A stretch of DNA of 64,000 nt, from the NCBI GenBank assembly GCA_037833965.1, contig AP031358.1, positions 5,526,001-5,590,000 on the forward strand, given 5' to 3'. The notes under the pieces are model-generated. The model was not told where the DNA came from. It did not search any database and saw nothing but the letters and a program-made list of their open reading frames with translations. Positions 56,496-64,000 of the stretch are shown one piece after another (the stretch's first letter is position 1; each line of letters opens with the position of its first letter). A program made the translations under genes and the position numbers. Origin of the DNA: Marchantia polymorpha subsp. ruderalis. Lineage: Eukaryota > Streptophyta > Marchantiopsida > Marchantiales > Marchantiaceae.

Positions 56496-59400
56496 TACGA
56501 TGCAATCTTTTATCAAAATTCGAAGAGCAGTTGGTGTAGGGTGTATGTCCACGTGGACATAGACTTACGCTTGTATTGGTAATGTAGAAATATGAAATCT
56601 TTCATGTGAGTCGTATCAGCCTACACTTGATGCCGTTATTGTAGTTTCGTTAGTCATTTTATTCTGATATAAAGTTCATGTATGGAAGCCCAATTGTGGT
56701 TTCTCATCTCGGCATTTTGATCTGATAGACCGCAGTTGCATTCTCCGGGTGTATCTGGAGTTCGTTTCTGGTTACGTTATCGATGTTGATGATCACAGGC
56801 GGACAGCTGTATGATGGTACTCTGTCCTTTTGAACGTAAAAGTGTCTCTCATTCTTTATCGTATGCACTTCTTACGTTCACAGCATGAAGAAGTACTTTT
56901 ACCAAGCAATTTTATTGCACATCTTTTTTCATAATGAACGTGGGAGTTGAACTGAGTTGGGATGAGGACAATATGCCTTCTATCGTAAAATAGGAGCTCT
57001 ATTTGGGTGCCACCGATATTTTTGACCTTTTGTATTTTTGCTCCAGCGCGTTTTGACTTTCTTTCTTTGGAGAGGAAATGAAACGGGATGCTGATAGTAA
57101 AGTGGGCCACATGGTTTTGTATAGCAGTCACAGGTAGCTTCAAGTAGTCGATGCTCCTATGCAGGACTACGCACTCTGGTTGCTCAAAGCTTAGATTTAG
57201 GATATTTCTTGATACCGGTTGGATCGTATGCTTTCTGTACTGTCGGCTGCTATCGATTCATTACAGTTTTAGTCATAGTCAGCCGGCTTAGTTTGCAATG
57301 TAAATCAGATACCCGTTTTTTCAATTTTTTGGAGCTTGGCATGTTGCTCCTGTCCATTGCTGCTCGACTTGCTTCGGTTCCAAGTGACACCATGTTGGTA
57401 CAATGTTTTTCAATTCCACTTTTTCCATGAGATCTCGTTCGTTATGACTGATCAATAATACCTTAGTGTCAGCAAGCAATCGTCGCGAGCACCAAATCGT
57501 TGTACTTTCCTGGTTTGCTATCTAGCAGACACTCGAATGCCAATATGACACAGAGTGGATGAAACTACAAATTACTGCAACCATCAGTTCGTCTGTTCCG
57601 TAGTTACAGAGAGAAGCCTTTAAATTCCAGCTCTGACGTTCTCACATTCAGAGGTCCGTCGAATCCGAGAGCTTGCGGGCCCTTCGCTAATCTTTTGCTC
57701 CTCAATGATCATGAATTTCACACCGGGAGGAATCAGCCCATGATTTGTGCTCGGGCTGGCCTCACAGACGTGACATCTCCTACGAGGATAGCCGAATTCA
57801 CGTGGAGACGAGATTTCCAAACGATTTGTCATCTTAGAGCAGCCCAGACCTCGTGTAGCTACAGAGAGGCTCGTGTTAGAAAAAGCGCGAACGGTTGATG
57901 CTGTCCTACTGCAGAAAACGAAGAAGTTGTCGCAACAGCCTTCATCTCAAGCACAGTCAATCGGTTTGGCACATACTGGCAGTGGGGAGACTCCCTACCA
58001 GGGTAGCGGCGGGAGGTTCCCAGTAGAGTTCGCCGGCAGGAATTGCAAGCCCCAAACCGACTTCAGGCGTCGCGGTACGAAGTCGTTTGTGCCGAAAGGT
58101 AAGTCGAGATTCCCGTGGGTTCACATTTGGTTGGATGGGGCGGGGAATGGCGGTCAAGGTCAACATTTGAGACAACTGTAAACGGATTGGGAATCTAAGA
58201 AAGGGATGCATCCTTATCGTTGCTGAGCCGAGGAAAGTCAAGGTCAACACGAATTCGAACCGGGCCTGGGGGTCCGGCAAGGGCTCTGGGCCTTCACATG
58301 CAGCAGACTTCCTTTGCAAGGTTTCGACCGGAGCAAGCAAAGGGGCAAGAGGCAGTCGAGTCGGGACATTTGGAGGAGTCCGAGACGAGCATGGAATTCG
58401 GTTAAAATGCCAACAGTGACAAAGGTCCTCGAATGTTTGAGCACATGATCCATTTGTTCTGGCTCTGCAGAGGCCTTCGACCTTTACATGTCGTCTCTGC
58501 GTGCCCCACCGAGGCCTTGATTTGTCGAGGGTGAGCTCAGCTGACCCACTGTGTCCACCAATTCTTTCCAGGTTCTTTCTTTTCGTCGGAGTGAGCGTTG
58601 TGGAACCATGGCCTAAAATTCTAAACGTGCAGCCGGGTTATGGAATGTTAGTCGGGTCCATGAAACCCGCCCCGCTGCGAGAGTCGAGCGAGGGTGGAGT
58701 GCTCCGCACTCCTGAGCCACGAGAGGGCGGGCACTGGGCAGTGCCACCTATGAGCTGTACGAGGCCTGGACTTGGCGGACAGTAGCAGTTCGTTGTGCGC
58801 AAGGCTTAGCAGCAGTAGCAGTAGTAGCAGCAGCAAACCGGGCTACGTACTGACTTCTGATGGGCTCTAGTGACGTGTCGAAATCTTTTGAGCGAGCACA
58901 GCCGCAGTGAGTGAGTGACTATTGAGGGAGGGAGTGAGGGTGGCGTTTCGGAATATTATCATAGCTCTAGCACGGCTCTCGCAAGAATGCCATGCACTAA
59001 CCTAAAGTTGTTCGCAGAGCAGATGCCGAGCGAGAGAAAATAATATACAAAGGATGGACCGATCTTAATATCGGTACCTTGGGGCCGGGGACTCGGGCCC
59101 TGGGTATTTTGGTGCATATGCGCAGGTCCCAGCAGTATCCATCTATGGGGCGTATAATTTGACCTACATACAGTGCGTAGAGAGACCCCTGTAGAGATCT
59201 CAGGCGATGAATGTAAGGCTCGCCCCCAGCAGTCCATATTCAAAAGTGCACATAGTGCCAGCGTAGAAATGCTTAAATTATGCTCTGGCTCGCGGCGGTG
59301 TGCGTAGTGTAGTGTTCATGAATCTTCTCAGAGAGGGACTTTGAGATCTGCATCGACATCTGAAGGATCGAAGGAGATGGAGACAAGGACGGCTCGGGCG

Positions 59401-59899
59401 GGCTGGGTGGGCTGGCCTACCTCAGCTGGCAGGTATGCAAGCACGCCAGGCCAGAGGGGGCCTGATGCACCACGATACGGATACTAATTTCTCCGTTGCA
59501 TCGTCCCGTCTCCACTCTGCCTGATGGATAGACATAGATAGACCATAGCCCATTCTGTCCAATGTCGTAGCTGCTAGACGTAGTTTAGGTGGGCTAATAA
59601 AGTGGAGGATGGAAAGAGGGGGTAGCATATGCTGACTACGGCTCTGCGTCTGAGGAGACTGGACGAGGTGAGATGGATGGGATCAAGTACAAGTGCCCAG
59701 AAGCAGAAAGAGAAAGGAAGTCCAGGAAATGAGGTGAGTACAAAACTGGCTCGCAGAAAGTGAGAGCAGCCGAAAGAAAGAAAGAGAGGCAGACAGACAG
59801 AGATCTGGGATAAAAGAAGTGAAATCCGAGGTAAGGACGCAGCGACGGAGGACAAGGTGTAAAGGTGGGGGCGAGTTGGTGATCGACACAAATTGGATA
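56496..59899. other. No gene recognised downstream of the DUF760 gene
   Basis: Short frames only. 57870-58180 and 58500-58785 hold open frames without family motifs. GC content rises after 57,900. Confidence 0.5.
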
Positions 59900-62800
59900 G
59901 AGATTGCTGGGAGGGTGGACAGACCATCACGGACGAGGAAGCCGTGAGCGTTCACATGGCGAGCCTCTGCGGTCCGTCCAGGCGTGGCTCCTGCCACGAG
60001 CGAGCGAGTGAATGAATGAGTGAGTGAGTGTGCAGAGAGGAAAGCAAAGCGAAGGAAGCGGGGGCCGGGGGGCTATAGCATCTCCGTCTATCCTGCCACG
60101 CGCAAGATCCCACCTCAGCTCCTCTTCCCGTCCACCATTCCTCATCCTGCCCACCTCAGCTCAGAAAGATTACGATCAGCTCTAATGGCCAGTGGCAGGC
60201 AGGCAGTCAGTCAGCCAGTCACTCGTCCTGCTCACTTGTCGTTGCTCTCAGAGCTTCTGCACTCGCATCACATTCTGTTCCTCCTCCTCCTCCTCCTCCT
60301 GCCCCTCGCCCTCCCGGTGACTTACTCTCTCCCTCTAGCTCCACTTTTCGTCCTTAGGCTGCTTCACTCATCCACCTTTTCTGTTTCTGTTTCTCGCCCG
60401 AATGGAGACCAATTCGGTGCATATTCCGTCCCTTCTCGAATCGGGAGGACTACGATCAGTAGCTCCAGCGGAATATCAGTCTGGAAGAACGGGCTCCACA
60501 TTCTCGCAAGCGGAGGCCGTGTCCAAAAGCAGAGACGCAGCATGAGAGTGCGAGGGAGAGCTTTAGGGTGAAGAGGTACTGAAGACACATGCCCGTCCAT
60601 ATCTTGCACACTCTGTCTAGGCTCAGATTCATGGGCGAGCCCGGAGAAGAAATAGCCCAGCTCCAGCGTCCAGACAAGCCCATGCGGCCCCACAAGCACA
60701 CCTCAGCTCTTGGGGTGCTGCGGCTGGTGCCGAATTCATTCGCTTCGCAAGACGTAGCAGTGGCGAGGAGACCCACTGTATACGTAAAGTTGCGCATCCA
60801 TCGTACTGTCCGCCTGCCTGGAAGCGAGTGCGCGATGGCTGGGAAGGTTTGGCCTCGAAGTCATGTCGTTCCGGATCGGACTGCGCAATCTAGTAGCAAG
60901 CGAGTAGGAAGAGAATCCGAGGCCGAACCCAATCATGGTCTATTTGTCTGCACAGTAAGCGGAAGAAAAACCCCAACCGGAACTTTGAACGAACGAACGA
61001 ACGAAAGAACGAACTCTGCGAGCCATGGACCGAGCGAGCGACCGATCGATCGATCGAGGTCAATTCGGCTGCTCGCGAGCTCGGACTGCGAGGAGTCCTG
61101 TCGGGGCATGGAGGACGGACGAGGGATAAAGCTTCCAAGATTCAGGCGTGCTGCCAAAGAAGACCCGAGGGCTCAATCCCGGCGAACGCATGTACGCTAC
61201 ACGTCGAATATTTCTTCGACAAACCCTAGTCCGCAGCTCTGTCCGAGCCCGAGCGATGAACATTGCACCGAACCGGACAGAAGGAAGTGCGGAAATCGCT
61301 CGAGGCAGGGCAGGGCAGGGCGGGGAAGGGCTGGGCAGGGCAGGGCAGGGCCGGCCTGCCTGCCTGCCTGCCTGCTTGCCTTTGTCTGCGCAGACGGAGC
61401 GGCAGAAGTTACTCGATGCGTCGGAAGGTAATTTCTTTGGTTTCGTGCACGGGAAGATCTTTGTGTGGGAATGTATGCGGTGATCAAAAGGCTGGCGATT
61501 TCTTCCGTCCCGAGGCGGATGGGATGGGGCGAGGAGGGATCCGAACTCACCGAGTGAGTGAGTGAGAGAGTGAGTGTGTCGGTTGAGGGCCCAGTCCAGT
61601 CTTGTCCAGTCCAGTCCAGTCCAGTCCCCGCGAGGCACAAATGTTCGCCAAAGCGGCAGAAGAAGCAGAAGAAGCGGGTTCAGAATCACAGATTCTCGCT
61701 TTTCTTCACTTCAGTCACTGCCACATGCCAATCCACTGCTCAAATCGCTCGCTCGCCTCGCCTCGCCTCGCCTGCTGCCTCGGGGCCCAGGGCGTCTCGG
61801 GGCGATCGGGGTTTCCGAGAAGAAAAGGCCAAACCCTTCTGAGCTCGCGGATCAGGCCATATCAGCAGCCCCCCACCCTCGCCTCTCGTCGCGGGCCGGC
61901 CTCGAGAGCTGGGCCTCTCCTCTCGGGGGTTACATGGGCATCCATGTCTTTTTGCCGAAGGGCAGCCCATACGGCAGCCCCTGCCGCTGCCCCTCTTGGC
62001 CTCCCTTTGTTCGTCCGCTTTAACTGGCGGTGGAAAAGAAGATCCGTCCGTCCGTCCGTCCATCCATCCATCCATCGCAGTTGCCCTGCCCTGCCCCTGC
62101 CCCCCTCAGTGTACTACTAGCCCAGCCCCCAGCCCCCGGCCTGCGCGCTTGCCAGCGGAAAGTAATCGGGTAATTGCGGGAGGGGAAGAAAAGAACTCTA
62201 CCTATCATTCCAACAGGCGAAGAACATGGCAAAGTGTCCAGTTTGCCGAGCCATGATGAGCCACAAGATGGAAGAAGCTGGAGCAAGTGCAGATCGGTGC
62301 AGAGAAGAGCAGGGCAGAGGAGAGGAGAGCAGTGCTGTGCAGTGCAGTGCGGTGCAGGGCAGGATGCGGCAGCGGTAACCCCAGATCCGATTCTCGCCTC
62401 TTTCATGGGCTGGGGCTGGGGCGGGGCTGGCCTGTCTTCGCGTCTCCGTGCCTCGCCTCGCCTCGTTTCGCCTCGTTGCCTTGTCGCCTTGTCGTGCATC
62501 GGGTTGCAGCCACTGGCCCGCGGTCAGGTTGTAAAGTTGTGACCTGATATCGAGATAGGCAAGCGGAGCCGAGCCAAGCGAGCAAGCACTCTCCCAATCA
62601 TCCCATCTGGCGAGGAACATGGCAGAGGATGGGGGGTGATGATGCCGAAAGTGGAATAAAACATCAGCCCTCAGCGAGCCAAGAGATTCCCGTCCTCGTC
62701 CGGCCAGATGTCCAAGTCCAAGTCCAAGCCCCAGTCTAAGCCCCTCCTGAATAGCCCGAGGTCAAGGTCAAGTGCAAGTGCTCGTTACCACTTCCACCAC

Positions 62801-62950
62801 TGTACAGTACCTACCACCCCCCCCACTCGACCACCATCATCCGGCGGCACTAAGCCCTCCGATTGTGTCTCCAAACGTCGCGGGGCAACGCTCGGCTAAC
62901 CACCACCACAGCAAGGTGGGTTAGCTAGCGATCGCTAGAACTCTTAGATT
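59900..62950. repeat. GC-rich region dense in simple repeats
   Basis: Includes CTC runs (60279-60300), GAAC runs (60986-61015), GATC runs (about 61043-61056), GGGCA runs with many G-triplets (61304-61350), TGCC runs (61355-61380), CCAGT runs (61590-61628), CGCCT runs (61755-61770), GTCC and CATC runs (62043-62077). Open frames crossing it are repeat-made (MDGWMDGRTDG-type) and are not genes. It may be promoter or leader DNA of a gene outside the window. Confidence 0.7.
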
Positions 62951-64000
62951 CTGACCTAAGTCGTGCCTCGCAAAGTGGCTGACGTAGACGGAGTCCCTTG
63001 GCCCTTGGCCTCCTTCCTCGGCTGCTCTAGCCCCAGAACAGGTAGAGAGAAATCTGGAGGAATCCGGACGGCGCAATGATCGTCTTCCTCCTCTTCCCCT
63101 CCCATGAGCTAGGAGATGGATGACCCGCTAACGCCGGGAGCCATGAGCTCGGGGCTGGGCTTGGCAGCTCAACGAGTGCAAGTGTCCTCCAGATCTCGAC
63201 ATCCAACAACTGATCCTATATTCCCCCCTCCTCTATTTTTAGGATAAATGGGTCTTGGTCTCGCCTCGGTGACACGTGGCCCTCGGCCTCGCGACTCGAC
63301 CTCCCTTCTGCGCTACCATTTCATTAACCTTCAGCCACCTCCTTCTTCTTTTTTCGCTCTTCGAAGTGTTCGTTAAAGCCCTTTTAAACCGAGACTTAAT
63401 TTATAAAAATTCCCCCTTTTGTTAGTTTCAATTCCAGTTAGGTGCTTTGAACCTGGCTTCTCTCCGCAATGATTTTGAATTTTTTATTTGGATTTCAAGA
63501 CGGCTAGAATTATTTTAGAAACTGGATAGTTTGAACTTTTACGAACCTACGAGGGTTCAAAAGGGTTATCATGCATAGACATTTCTACGATGATTCTTTA
63601 TTTCTTTCACATTTACGCTTCTATTCAATTAGTAAGACATAACAACGCTGGAGTACATTGAGTTCACGTTTGAATCTGATAAACGTTTCATTCTTGCGAG
63701 GAGGGACTTTCTATAACCATTTCTTTTGACAATCAATCTATGCTAAGACTATATGATTTCTCAGTGTAATAAATGCCATAATCTTAATCATGAGCTCAAC
63801 ATTGCATGTTCGGATACAGTGTATAGCCTTTTTTTAAACTATGTTCATCACTCTCTTTAGAAATCAAATGTTCTTATCCATTAGTTAAATTTTTCAAATT
63901 TAAACCTAGATATTCACATCAACCTGTCCAAAGTATGAGTTCAAATTAAGAAAGAAAACTTATATCAATTGCAGAATAGTCACAATTGACTTTAATTTAA
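62951..64000. other. No gene recognised; GC-rich turning AT-rich
   Basis: GC-rich to about 63,340, then strongly AT-rich to the end. No frame or repeat I can support. Confidence 0.5.

Noticed and set aside
60020-61431. Frames of 183 and 280 codons
   Set aside because: Composition is driven by simple repeats; no domain, no splice pattern, and several overlapping frames are equally open.
1-64000. CRISPR arrays, operons, ribosome binding sites, phage
   Set aside because: Spliced plant-type genes, plant repeats and TATA-type promoters show this is a eukaryotic nuclear sequence; no regularly spaced repeat array was seen.

Overview
The window looks like nuclear DNA of a land plant, most likely a bryophyte of the Marchantia type. 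Evidence: a spliced plant NF-YB gene and a spliced gene for a plastid-type DUF760 protein, an intronless plant mitochondrial citrate synthase, and a GC-rich repeat family whose single long protein I associate with liverwort hypothetical proteins. The last point is memory, not a search.

Region 1 (about 1-38,000) is repeat-rich and has been rearranged several times. Its core is a composite unit made of an F-box gene and a citrate synthase retrocopy. The best copy runs F-box 1 (14706-16073), intact citrate synthase retrogene (18670-20064), truncated F-box 2 (20842-21879). Pieces of the same unit recur as an inverted, decayed tandem pair (505-4807 and 4808-7877), as a citrate synthase fragment (7886-13522), as broken F-box copies (31430-32150, 35740-36650, 37140-37690), and as a roughly 450-bp inverted repeat (35065-35522 with 36665-37115). 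A decayed mitochondrial small-subunit rRNA fragment lies at the left edge.

Two copies of one unusual 5.3-5.4 kb element sit in this region: copy 1 on + at 8042-13331, copy 2 on - at 24973-30370. Each has a perfect 5-bp target duplication, TGT...ACA ends with an imperfect 19-bp terminal inverted repeat, one long reading frame (about 1050 codons in copy 2), an outward-facing TATA box after the frame, and many copies of a GTGCAC-centred palindrome. Copy 1 has landed inside the citrate synthase fragment. No polymerase, integrase or transposase is visible and the ends are not long terminal repeats, so the class is open. An 870-bp hAT-like non-autonomous element (16816-17685) is proved by an 8-bp duplication and by empty sites elsewhere in the window.

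Region 2 (about 38,500-49,000) holds an intact NF-YB gene on the minus strand (seven coding exons including a 6-nt microexon). It is flanked by two direct copies of an unrecognised 1.2-1.3 kb segment and by a pseudogene of the IDN2/FDM (XS-domain) RNA-directed DNA methylation family.

Region 3 (51,917-56,495) is a six-exon plus-strand gene for a DUF760 protein of about 447 residues, probably plastid-targeted. Region 4 (56,500-64,000) has no gene I can support; 59,900-62,900 is GC-rich and packed with simple repeats. Exon boundaries come from splice-site reading and family alignment from memory; no search was run.
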